This document shows positions 43,246-51,128 of a DNA stretch of 59,005 bases, piece after piece. The position numbers and the translations under genes are program-made. This stretch comes from an uncultured Fretibacterium sp. (GTDB lineage Bacteria > Synergistota > Synergistia > Synergistales > Aminobacteriaceae). The notes beneath the pieces are model-generated. The model saw only the letters and a program-made list of their open reading frames with translations. It was not told the origin of the DNA and ran no database searches. The stretch is from assembly GCA_946183145.1 (NCBI GenBank), contig CAMGZM010000015.1:1-59005 (forward strand), written 5' to 3'. Every line of letters begins with the position of its first letter. Positions within the stretch are counted from its first letter, which is position 1.

Positions 43246-44466
43246 ATGGCGGAAAAATCACGTTCAAAGCGTCTCATGACAATCGGGGGATTAATATTCC
43301 TCGCGCTTGGGATAATACTGTATTTCGCAAAAGAACCGATGGGACTTAACAGGAAGATTTACGACCTGCCTATATTCCTTATCATCATCGGCGTATGTTC
43401 CGCGCTGAAAGGCTACATGTCAAAAGACAAGACAGAGGAAGAAGCAGCATTAGCGGGAAAAACATTCGCGGAATTTCTGACGAACAACGCAATTTTGCTC
43501 GCAATGCTTGTGCTTGTCGTTGTGATTTGCATACTTCAGCCGAGATTTATGCAGATACGAGTCGCGCTTGATATTCTGACTCAGTCGTCCACAAAATTAA
43601 TCATGGCATTAGGGATATGCTTCACGCTGTTAATTGCAGGCACAGACCTTTCAGCGGGGCGAATGGTAGGACTCGCGGCGGTAATTTCGGCCTCAATGAT
43701 GCAGACAGCGACATACGCAAACAGATTTTTCCCGGATCTGCCTCAAGTCGCTGTGTGGATGCCGATAATCATCGCTATAATTGCGTGCATGGTATTCGGA
43801 GCGTTAAACGGATTCTTAGTCGCAAAATATGACATGCACCCGTTCATAGCGACTCTTGCTGTTCAGGTCATAATTTACGGCGCGTGCTCTCTGTATTTCG
43901 ACATGCCCCCGAACAACTCTCAGCCCATCGGAGGAATTAGACCCGATTTCGCGCAGTTAGGGCAGATGAGACTGTTCAGCGGAATATACAGAGGCTTCCC
44001 CGGCATAAGCATTTTGATTCCGATTGCGGTTGTGATTTGCGTCATAATCTGGTTCATTCTCAACAAGACAGTGTTCGGGAAAAACGTCTACGCTATCGGC
44101 GGAAACCGTGAGGCGGCAGTTGTGGCGGGAATTAACGTATTCCGCAACATCATGGGAATCTTCATTCTTGCGTCGTGCCTTTACGGTATCGCGGGCGTTC
44201 TTGAGGCGGCGAGGACAGCAGGAGCTACGAACAATTACGGGAATGGCTACGAGCTTGATGCTATTGCGGCGTGCGTTGTCGGCGGTGTCTCGCTTAACGG
44301 CGGTATCGGCAAAGTCGGCGGAATCATCATGGGCGTGCTGATCTTCACGATAATACAATACGGCTTGCAGTTCATCAACGTGTCGCCTATGTGGCAGCAG
44401 GTAATCAAGGGCGTAATCATAGCGGTTGCGGTTGCGATTGACCTTACGAAATACCGCAGGAAGTAA
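43246..44466 (+). CDS. mglC: galactose ABC transporter permease MglC, with extra N-terminal membrane segments
   Basis: 406 residues, SD AAGGAGGAT. From about residue 80 onward it is a normal MglC-type permease: LILTQSSTKLIMALGICFTLL-type segment, the LIAGTDLSAGRMVGLAA signature, FGALNGFLVAKY, YAIGGNREAAVVAG and VVGGVSLNGGIGKVGG. About 70 extra N-terminal residues carry two more hydrophobic segments (TIGGLIFLALGIILYF and LPIFLIIIGVCSALKG) and a charged linker; family members are usually near 330-340 residues. The extension may modify assembly or regulation. A 10-pair hairpin terminator follows. Confidence 0.93.
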   Translation: MAEKSRSKRLMTIGGLIFLALGIILYFAKEPMGLNRKIYDLPIFLIIIGVCSALKGYMSKDKTEEEAALAGKTFAEFLTNNAILLAMLVLVVVICILQPRFMQIRVALDILTQSSTKLIMALGICFTLLIAGTDLSAGRMVGLAAVISASMMQTATYANRFFPDLPQVAVWMPIIIAIIACMVFGALNGFLVAKYDMHPFIATLAVQVIIYGACSLYFDMPPNNSQPIGGIRPDFAQLGQMRLFSGIYRGFPGISILIPIAVVICVIIWFILNKTVFGKNVYAIGGNREAAVVAGINVFRNIMGIFILASCLYGIAGVLEAARTAGATNNYGNGYELDAIAACVVGGVSLNGGIGKVGGIIMGVLIFTIIQYGLQFINVSPMWQQVIKGVIIAVAVAIDLTKYRRK

Positions 44467-44495
44467 AAATTTTTTGCGGATGAGATAACGTTTTG

Positions 44496-44528
44496 CCCTC
44501 TGTCAAAATTTGGCGGAGGGTAATTTTT
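44496..44528 (+). terminator. terminator after mglC
   Basis: CCCTCTGTCA pairs with TGGCGGAGGG (ten pairs including wobble) followed by TAATTTTT. Confidence 0.75.
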
Positions 44529-44554
44529 CAGAAATCAGGAAGAAGAAATCAATC

Positions 44555-44803
44555 ATGATGTACACATATTCGTTTGAGCTTGACGAGACGGACAAGAAAT
44601 TTCTTGAGGCTTACGCGGAAGAAATCGGAGAGTCCATCGGCGAAATGGCAAAAAGATTCATGCTTGAATATGTTCAGGACATCATAGATGCAAGAGAAGC
44701 TGATAAAGCATTGGCAGAATATCTTGCTAATCCTGTGAGTTACAGGCTCAATGATGTAATAAACGAAATAAATGAAAACTTAGTATACACTTCAAGAAAT
44801 TAG
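44555..44803 (+). CDS. RelB/DUF6290-like antitoxin-type protein, no partner toxin
   Basis: 82 residues from ATG 44555 (44558 also possible), SD AGGAAGAAG. The N-terminal YTYSFELDETDKKFLEAYAEEIGES has the ribbon-helix-helix layout of DUF6290/RelB-type antitoxins: a beta strand with D-x-x-D then two helices. The C-terminal half is acidic and helical, the part that normally wraps a toxin. No RelE/ParE-like gene lies next to it: the downstream neighbour is galK, 15 bases away. It follows the mglC terminator and could act as an orphan regulator of the gal genes or be a relic of a lost pair. Confidence 0.6.
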   Translation: MMYTYSFELDETDKKFLEAYAEEIGESIGEMAKRFMLEYVQDIIDAREADKALAEYLANPVSYRLNDVINEINENLVYTSRN

Positions 44804-44818
44804 AAAGGAGAATCACAC

Positions 44819-45997
44819 ATGCTTGAAGAAATGTACGAAGCATACGGAAAAATTTTCGGCTCGGACTCAGTTGCAGAACCGTTCTTTTCACCCGGAAGAG
44901 TCAACCTAATCGGCGAACATACAGATCATGAAGGAGGCTGCGTATTCCCCTGCGCTATAGATTACGGAATTTACGCCCTCGCACAGAAAAACTCTCTCGG
45001 AAAATTGCGGCTTTACTCAATGAATTTTGACGGAGATTATGACTCACCGTTTGAGATTGAGTACGACAGAATCACAGAGAAATTACCCGGCCCGCGCTCA
45101 TGGGTGAATTATCCCTTGGGAGTCGTAAGCGCGCTCAGGAGTCATTGCAACTCATTTTTACACGGCGTTGATATTCTGTATTATGGCAATCTTCCTGACG
45201 GGGCGGGACTCTCATCTTCAGCAGCTATTGAGGTTTTGACGGCAAAAATCTTCAGCGAGCTTTTAGGGTTTGGGATTGACGGAGTAAAAGCGGCGTTATA
45301 CTCTCAGGAAGCGGAGAATAATTTTGTCGGAATGCGCTGCGGAATCATGGATCAATTCGCCGTAAGCATGGGCAAAAAGAATCACGCAATACTCCTGAAC
45401 TGTTCAACGCTCGAATATTCATACGCACCCGTTCAGCTTGGCACAAAGAAAATCATCATCACAAACTCAAATGTACCTCATTCCCTCGTAGGAAGCGAGT
45501 ACAATTTACGCCGTCAGCAGTGCGAGAAAGCATTAGCCGACATAAAGAGAGTCCGCGATATCTCATGCCTCTGTGATTTGACCGTGAATGAGCTTGACGA
45601 ACTCTCGTACACCGTGAAAGACCCCGTGAATTTGCGCCGCGCTGTTCATGCAGTCAGCGAGAACGAACGCGCCAAAAGAGCAGCTGACTCCCTCATGGCC
45701 GGAGATCTTCTCACGTTCGGGAGACTCATGAACGCATCACATGTATCACTGCGCGACAATTACGCCGTAACAGTTCCAGAACTCGACATATTAGCGTCTC
45801 TTGCGTGGGAATTTCCCGGCGTTATAGGCTCAAGGATGACGGGCGGGGGATTCGGAGGCTGCACGGTGAGCATTGTTGACGGTGAACGCGTAAATGACTT
45901 CAAGAATCATATCGGCTCAGAGTATGAGAGGCTGACAGGGAGAAAAGCAAGTTTCTACGAGACAGGAATAACAGACGGCGCAGGAAGAATCAGCTAG
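44819..45997 (+). CDS. galK: galactokinase
   Basis: 392 residues with SD AAAGGAG. Galactose plus ATP to galactose-1-phosphate. GHMP kinase landmarks: galactose signature PGRVNLIGEHTDHEGGCV near 25-45, ATP loop LPDGAGLSSSAAIEV near 125-140, catalytic-base region GMRCGIMDQFAVSMG near 170, and the C-terminal MTGGGFGGCTVSIV. With mglBAC it makes a compact galactose uptake and activation cluster; galT, galE or mutarotase are not in the window. Confidence 0.95.
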   Translation: MLEEMYEAYGKIFGSDSVAEPFFSPGRVNLIGEHTDHEGGCVFPCAIDYGIYALAQKNSLGKLRLYSMNFDGDYDSPFEIEYDRITEKLPGPRSWVNYPLGVVSALRSHCNSFLHGVDILYYGNLPDGAGLSSSAAIEVLTAKIFSELLGFGIDGVKAALYSQEAENNFVGMRCGIMDQFAVSMGKKNHAILLNCSTLEYSYAPVQLGTKKIIITNSNVPHSLVGSEYNLRRQQCEKALADIKRVRDISCLCDLTVNELDELSYTVKDPVNLRRAVHAVSENERAKRAADSLMAGDLLTFGRLMNASHVSLRDNYAVTVPELDILASLAWEFPGVIGSRMTGGGFGGCTVSIVDGERVNDFKNHIGSEYERLTGRKASFYETGITDGAGRIS

Positions 45998-46009
45998 GAG
46001 CGATTGATA

Positions 46010-47548
46010 TTGCACTCATCATCAGAGCCGGCATTAACGCACGTGTACATGTGGACGGAACACGGCTGGGAACACGTTACAGCAGAGGTGTTTGCGAAAA
46101 AATATCCGGGAGGCAAAGAATCACGCCCGCAGTGTGTGTGTTGGCTTTGCGGGCAGGCTGTTAATTTCTCAAAAGGTTCATCAAAAGTGCGGCCATACTT
46201 CAAGCACCGTGATGAAGACGACAAGTCTTGCCCTGACCGTGTATCAAGAGACTCCGCAAACATAACGCTAGATCCTAAGCATCGTGAATTGCCGTTGCAC
46301 ATTGTAGTCAGCGAAAACAGTTTTACATTGTGGCTTGGATTCATCTATATCCCGTCAGATATTTTTGACACCCGTCAGCATCATACAATAAAAATTGTCA
46401 TATCAAACAATATTGCGGCACACAGCTTTAAGAGGCTTCATGGCGGAATAACATATCTTGATGTCGGAAATCAGCCGTCAAATGATTATCTTGTTGATGT
46501 CAGTGAAGACTTGGGAAAATTCTGCCCTAACCGTGAAAGCAGCGTCAGTTTCTCAAGCATAAGCGGAGTTGATTTCAAAAGGGGAAGCGTTTTCGACAAA
46601 ATTACGGGGATAAAAGTCCCTCTTTACGGCGATGTTCAGCCCGGAAGAAAATATTACATTCTCACGCGCAAGAAAATAGCTCATAATGCTGATGTTGTTA
46701 CACGCAAGATTCTTTATTCGGGAGGCTGGCTGATATATGAAGCTGAAGCGCAAAGACTTTCGAGAGGCGCCGCAGAATTTTTCATGAAGTTCGGCTGCAG
46801 GCTTACGGATTCCCCGCTTGAGATAAATATGATCTGGCCTGTTCACGCTGAAATCCCTTACGCTTTCATATACTCCGGGGATTACGCTGTGTTTCACATT
46901 AAGGGTATGCGTGATATTCATGTCAGAATTTATCCGGGGACAAGAAAGCCTGATTACTATTGCGGCGGCCATGTCATGAAGATATTTCCTGATGAACGGC
47001 ATCAGCAGATGATTTACGCAGGATCATTCCGCGTCATAAAGTACAGTTACTTGTGGAGGAAAGAGCTTCAGCGAAGGACATCGCCCCCTCGTGTTGAAGT
47101 GAGAGACGGCGAAAACAGAATCATAGAACCGGGAGAACATGCGCAGCTTCCTGGCGGGAAATCCATAACAGTAACAGGAGAATTTGACGGCCATGTAATT
47201 ACGCGCATTGACGGCAGAATCACAGGCAGATACGAACTGCGTTCCGGCGGGAAATTCACGCTCCCTGATGTTTGTTACGGGCTTCATGTCTCAGTCCTGC
47301 AGGGGCTTGATGAGGTATTCAGCGCGTCATTCAGGAAGGATGAAGACTCTGACGGCGAATTACTGTCGCGGCTTTGCAGGTTCAGGGAAAATCTTGTTCC
47401 TTTGCCGGGCTTTATCTCTTCTGTTTACGGAAAATTATCGGGCTTCCCTAAGGTCAAAGAATGGATTTTACGTTCAGCAAGAAGAGGATCAATCCCGGAA
47501 CGCTCGCTCAAGCTCCTGAAAAAATATATTATTGGCATGGGTGAGTAA
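46010..47548 (+). CDS. CoiA-like zinc-finger protein, unknown function (module gene 1)
   Basis: About 512 residues, starting at TTG 46010 (GGAG 9 bases before) or TTG 46004. It begins 12 bases after galK. Near residues 40-75 is a treble-clef-like motif CWLCGQAV...RPYFKHRDED...CPDR, as at the N-terminus of CoiA-like competence-family proteins (CxxC...HFxH...C). The PD-(D/E)xK nuclease expected after it is not visible. The rest is beta-rich with repeated FxYSGD / YCGG-type turns, a segment resembling an Ig-like domain near 370-430 (HAQLPGGKSITVTGEFDGHV), and a helical basic C-terminus (KVKEWILRSARRGSIPERSL). No transmembrane segment. With the genes at 47937 and 49384 it may form a functional module. 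Confidence 0.55.
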   Translation: MHSSSEPALTHVYMWTEHGWEHVTAEVFAKKYPGGKESRPQCVCWLCGQAVNFSKGSSKVRPYFKHRDEDDKSCPDRVSRDSANITLDPKHRELPLHIVVSENSFTLWLGFIYIPSDIFDTRQHHTIKIVISNNIAAHSFKRLHGGITYLDVGNQPSNDYLVDVSEDLGKFCPNRESSVSFSSISGVDFKRGSVFDKITGIKVPLYGDVQPGRKYYILTRKKIAHNADVVTRKILYSGGWLIYEAEAQRLSRGAAEFFMKFGCRLTDSPLEINMIWPVHAEIPYAFIYSGDYAVFHIKGMRDIHVRIYPGTRKPDYYCGGHVMKIFPDERHQQMIYAGSFRVIKYSYLWRKELQRRTSPPRVEVRDGENRIIEPGEHAQLPGGKSITVTGEFDGHVITRIDGRITGRYELRSGGKFTLPDVCYGLHVSVLQGLDEVFSASFRKDEDSDGELLSRLCRFRENLVPLPGFISSVYGKLSGFPKVKEWILRSARRGSIPERSLKLLKKYIIGMGE

Positions 47549-47870
47549 GCCACCTCACGGATAAAGCCGGAGGCTTTCAGAGAAGTATGGTACACGGACT
47601 AATGTCTGAACACGCTTGTTACCGCTTCAGAATACCCTTATTCACTGGGGCGTGCTTACTCGCCTCTACCCGGTAGAGCATTGCTACTCATCCGCTTACT
47701 TTTTACGGCTTACTCCCACACCTCATGTTTTGGCAATTTTTATGCGAAAATCGCAAGGGCGACATGCCAGCCCGGAACGGCTCTAAGACCGTTAGTTATT
47801 TATCCGTCCTGATTTTACTCAGAACGCCCATTTGAAATGTGTTAGTATTGTAAAAAAGAAAGGGGAAAAA
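47544..47870 (-). ncRNA. structured noncoding segment, candidate solo TnpB-type omega-RNA / IS200-IS605 remnant
   Basis: The 388-base gap 47549-47936 contains no gene but many stems: CCTCACGG/CCGGAGG (47553-47573, one bulge), CTCTAC/GTAGAG (47664-47678), TGCGA/TCGCA (47743-47755), GGGC/GCCC (47757-47773) and AACGG/CCGTT (47776-47793). GAGTAAGCC at 47544-47552 is inverted at 47707-47715, and GCTTACT occurs three times. Read on the minus strand, the segment has elements I associate with omega-RNAs of IS200/IS605 TnpB elements: a CCGGGTAGAGGCG stretch, GTTCAGACATTAGTCC, and a terminal hairpin next to the flanking gene. No tnpA or tnpB is present. Identification is from memory of family features and needs a covariance search. 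Confidence 0.45.
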
Positions 47871-47936
47871 GTGAAGCAGCGCACTTCCTCCACATAACTA
47901 AAGCTAGGGGTATCCGCGTGCGAGTTTTGATGAATC

Positions 47937-49421
47937 ATGAATTACATCGAGCTTCTCAATGATGACGAAATACTAGAGGTTTGCAGGATAATCACAGCTA
48001 AGAAACTCAGGGAGATTTACACGACCAATCCCAGATCTTTCAACAAGCTGATGCGCGGTTACAGACCCGACAAGCTGACAGATGAGCAGGCTTTTTCGTT
48101 TATCGTCAAGAACAAGGAGCAAAAATTTGCGGCTGAAATGTTCAATCGTTTTACTGCTAAGATAATGGCCGATTTTGCCAGCGTTCAGAGAAAACTTCAG
48201 GACAATGGCGCGAGTCAGTCATCAGCATTTATTGAAACGCTTGCTGAAAGTCCTTTTTCGGGTAATATCGGCTTGTATTTCAGGCTCAAGGGTGAGGAAT
48301 GCACGCCGGAAAAATTGGGCGCGGTTGAGTATGCTATGTATTTGCGCCGGATTAACGGTGAGAATATTCACAGGATAAATACGCTTGAAGCAGAATGTTC
48401 CGAACTGAGAAAAGCAGCGTCTGAGTCAGAAGATAAAATCTCGCAGGTGAAAAGTGATTTGCATGGTGATATTCAGAAACTGGCCTCAGCGTTAGAGCGT
48501 TTCATGAACGAATCAGACGGCAGACTAAGTGCTGTCATTCCGAAAATTGAGAGCATAATCAGCGAGCAGGAGTCAATTCTTTCGTCAGCAAATGAAGCAC
48601 CCTATGACGAATCGAACTTCACAGAAGGAAGAGCAGCGAATGAATGCAAAGTTTACGCTAACCGTGATGAATGTCTTGAAGCGCTTGAAGACAGCCTGAA
48701 GAAAGCCGGAGTCAGAAATTCCCGCGCAAAGTATCTTTCACTCTTCATGTATTCAGCTTTTGCCCGTAAAATACCTCTTCTCCTCGCAGGCCCTGACAGC
48801 AGCGCAATAGCAGAAGCATTTTCCCTGACTGTATGCGCTCAGACTCCCGGAATACTTCATTGTGAGGGAGATTTTTCGCGGCACTCACTCATTCAGTGCA
48901 GGGAGTCAAAATCGCCTGTAGTCGTCATTGATGGGATATTCCGTCATGACTGGTATCCCGGAGTCGTTGATATGATGTCGCGAAGGGAGAAATTCTGCAT
49001 CGCTGTTCACCCTTTCGCCGATGACTTGAAACTTGAGTCCCCCGGCCTAATGGATTACTGCCTTCCCGTGATTACGGCCATATTTGCAGAAAGATTCCCG
49101 GAAGGAAATTACAGGGCGGGGCGTATGTCAGACTCATTGCGTGATTTCGTGCGCAGAAAGCCGGAAAAAGACACGTACAGAGATTTTCTTGCTGAATTGG
49201 GCGCAAGTCCTCTTGCTGAGAATATAATCGCTGAAATAATTTCTGACATAAGAGACATGGCCGGAGCAGATTCCGACGGAGAATTTATCTTCATTCTTTA
49301 TCCTGCTGCTTATCTTTGCGGGAAAATTAATGCTCTCAGAGAATCGAAAGCTGTAAATATCTCAACAGACACAAGAAGGCTGCTTGAACGTTCTGGGGGC
49401 TTTGATGAACGGCCTTATTGA
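47937..49421 (+). CDS. coiled-coil protein with degenerate AAA-like segment (module gene 2)
   Basis: 494 residues, not recognised. No good SD precedes the ATG at 47937. Residues 1-120 are helical. About 125-210 is a coiled coil (RINTLEAECSELRKAASESE onward). Residues 265-330 have the order of an ATPase core, KIPLLLAGPDSSAIAEAFSL in the P-loop position and SPVVVIDGIF like a Walker B strand, but the P-loop lacks the GKS/T residues, so ATP hydrolysis is doubtful. The C-terminal 120 residues are helical. It overlaps the third gene by 38 bases. The lack of an SD fits insertion of the structured element just upstream. Confidence 0.5.
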   Translation: MNYIELLNDDEILEVCRIITAKKLREIYTTNPRSFNKLMRGYRPDKLTDEQAFSFIVKNKEQKFAAEMFNRFTAKIMADFASVQRKLQDNGASQSSAFIETLAESPFSGNIGLYFRLKGEECTPEKLGAVEYAMYLRRINGENIHRINTLEAECSELRKAASESEDKISQVKSDLHGDIQKLASALERFMNESDGRLSAVIPKIESIISEQESILSSANEAPYDESNFTEGRAANECKVYANRDECLEALEDSLKKAGVRNSRAKYLSLFMYSAFARKIPLLLAGPDSSAIAEAFSLTVCAQTPGILHCEGDFSRHSLIQCRESKSPVVVIDGIFRHDWYPGVVDMMSRREKFCIAVHPFADDLKLESPGLMDYCLPVITAIFAERFPEGNYRAGRMSDSLRDFVRRKPEKDTYRDFLAELGASPLAENIIAEIISDIRDMAGADSDGEFIFILYPAAYLCGKINALRESKAVNISTDTRRLLERSGGFDERPY

Positions 49422-50103
49422 TGACATAGCAAAAGAATACGGCATAAATCGCGGACTCGGCGAAACAAAATTGTCGTGGCTCTCGAGGGTAATATACTCT
49501 CTTTCAGGTCAGGCGGGATATTCATCGCTGTGGGATTTTCAGGAAGACTCAGACCCGCCGAATGAGCTTCACTTCAAGCAGAGAGTCAGAAATATTTACA
49601 GCAGCTTCACGGACATATACCCGCAAATCAGGGTGAATTTCCCGGACATCAATAACATCACAGAAGAGATATACAGGCTTATGAGCTCAGCGGGATATAT
49701 TTGGCGCAAGGGGAACAGAGTCTGCGCTCCGCTTTACAGGACTGCAAGAGGGGGAAAATATGTATTTGTTCGCGGCCATGCTCCAGGCGAAAAAATTTCA
49801 GTCAGCGGCCTTGGCTGTTACATTCCCGCAGGAAATTCATCACATACTGACTGCACATTGTCGGAAATGTTCGGGCTTTATCTTGATGATGAGAATTTTC
49901 CGGCGGTGAAATATTATCCTGACGGCGAAACAGTAAAGATGACTCTGAAAAATTTTCCGTATTACCATAAAAATTTTCTTGAGCTTTTCACGTGGCCGGC
50001 ATTCCCGCATAGTTCACACAGAATAATGAACGCGGATATTTTCACAGGCATAAAGAATATACTTGAAAGCAAAGGCTGTATTTTTGAGAGGCAATGCGTG
50101 TAA
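49384..50103 (+). CDS. hypothetical protein (module gene 3)
   Basis: 239 residues (start may be the ATG at 49405, NGLIDD). It overlaps gene 2. N-terminal half helical with GETKLSWLSRVIYSLSGQAG; a winged-helix-like ITEEIYRLMSSAGYIWRKGNRV near 95-120; C-terminal half beta-rich (KYVFVRGHAPGEKISVSGLG, ETVKMTLKNFPYY). No catalytic motif seen. Overlap with gene 2 implies co-translation and a shared task. The rsfS gene follows after 58 bases. Confidence 0.5.
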   Translation: MNVLGALMNGLIDDIAKEYGINRGLGETKLSWLSRVIYSLSGQAGYSSLWDFQEDSDPPNELHFKQRVRNIYSSFTDIYPQIRVNFPDINNITEEIYRLMSSAGYIWRKGNRVCAPLYRTARGGKYVFVRGHAPGEKISVSGLGCYIPAGNSSHTDCTLSEMFGLYLDDENFPAVKYYPDGETVKMTLKNFPYYHKNFLELFTWPAFPHSSHRIMNADIFTGIKNILESKGCIFERQCV

Positions 50104-50161
50104 AATATTTCGCCAGTCTCAACTATAATATTTGCGTGAAAGGAGCTGCAACAAAAAAGTA

Positions 50162-50473
50162 ATGGACAATATCATTCAGGAAATCACATCAGCGTTAGAC
50201 GCAAAGAGCGGAGAGAACATAATCGCGTTAGACCTCAAGGACAAAGGCGGGCTTGCGGATTCGTTCGTTCTTGTTACGGGAAATTCTGAGACTCACATGA
50301 GGACTCTTTCTGAGACTGCTGAAGAGATTCTCACGCGCTCGGGGAGAAAATGTCGGATTGAGGGCGAGCACAGTTTAAACTGGAGATTACTCGACGGCGG
50401 GGACGTAGTTGTTCATGTTTTCAGCCACAAGGGAAGAGATTTCTACAGGCTCGAAAGACTCTGGGAGGAATAA
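50162..50473 (+). CDS. rsfS: ribosomal silencing factor RsfS (Iojap family)
   Basis: 103 residues from the ATG at 50162; the nearest SD (AAAGGAG) is 16 bases away. Family landmarks: DLKDKGGLADSFVLVTGNSETHM near 25-45, IEGEHSLNWRLLDGGDVVVHVF near 70-90 and the terminal RDFYRLERLWEE. It binds ribosomal protein L14 and blocks subunit joining when nutrients run short. Its usual partner genes (nadD, yqeK) are not adjacent here. Confidence 0.93.
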   Translation: MDNIIQEITSALDAKSGENIIALDLKDKGGLADSFVLVTGNSETHMRTLSETAEEILTRSGRKCRIEGEHSLNWRLLDGGDVVVHVFSHKGRDFYRLERLWEE

Positions 50474-50476
50474 TTT

Positions 50477-50514
50477 TTCCCCTCTTGACTCAGAATCAGG
50501 AGGGGAATTTTTTT
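50477..50514 (+). terminator. terminator after rsfS
   Basis: TTCCCCT pairs with AGGGGAA, with CTT/AGG extension, followed by seven T residues. Confidence 0.8.
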
Positions 50515-50520
50515 GCGCTC

Positions 50521-50943
50521 TTACAGTCTGCTTGCGAGGTCGTCAACGCGCCTTGATTTTTCTTCAAGCTGTATTTTTGCGCGGTAATCCTCAAGGAAGC
50601 TGCGGGCTTCTTCATGGCCTTTGTCGGCGGCTTTCTGAAGGTAGCTCACTCCCTCGGATTCGTAGCCTCTGTTGACGAGATTGCGTCCGAGTTCATATTG
50701 AGCTTCAGTATCACCATTGAGGGCGGCTTGTGCAAGTTTTTCGTTGCGCTCGCGTTTCTCTTTATCTTCTTTTTCTTTTTGACGCTTCCCGAACACTGAA
50801 AGAAGATATGGGAACAACAAAACGATTCCGGTCCACATAGCCAAAAAATCACCCTTGAATAATCCGCCAACAGCACCAATAGCACCAATCATGGCCAAAA
50901 CGACAATAACACATCCGCAACCTAATTTTGCATCATCATCCAT
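50521..50943 (-). CDS. membrane protein with Sel1-like repeat
   Basis: 140 residues, SD AAGGGGG. N-terminal hydrophobic region in two segments (GCVIVVLAMIGAIGAVGGLF and WTGIVLLFPYLLSVFG), then a charged stretch (KRQKEKEDKEKRERNEK), then a Sel1/TPR-type repeat (AALNGDTEAQYELGRNLVNRGYESEGVSYLQKAAD in pieces) and a helical end. Sel1 repeats mediate protein contacts. Likely anchored in the inner membrane with the repeat in the cytoplasm. Convergent with rsfS. Confidence 0.7.
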   Translation of the reverse strand: MDDDAKLGCGCVIVVLAMIGAIGAVGGLFKGDFLAMWTGIVLLFPYLLSVFGKRQKEKEDKEKRERNEKLAQAALNGDTEAQYELGRNLVNRGYESEGVSYLQKAADKGHEEARSFLEDYRAKIQLEEKSRRVDDLASRL

Positions 50944-51093
50944 GTGATAAAATCCCCCTTGACGATAAAATTAGCTGTAATGATAACTTATAAGGGGGGG
51001 AGGGGGGGCAAGCAGTAAGTAATTTATGCAATAGCTATTGACTGAATGATTTTATGTCCTTATCGGGGACTTTGTGAAGGAAAATAAATTTTT

Positions 51094-51127
51094 ACCCCTC
51101 CTGAGAATTTTTACGGGAGGGGATTTT
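51094..51127 (-). terminator. terminator after topA
   Basis: CCCCTCC/GGAGGGG stem with a 14-base loop; on the minus strand it is followed by TAAAAATTT, so the T run is modest. The plus strand continues ATTTTG. It lies directly after the topA stop. Confidence 0.5.
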
Positions 51128-51128
51128 G

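Noticed and set aside
50994-51009. G-rich run (7 G, A, 7 G) as a G-quadruplex regulator
   Set aside because: Only two G tracts; they could be arranged as four short tracts but there is no gene start that it clearly controls.
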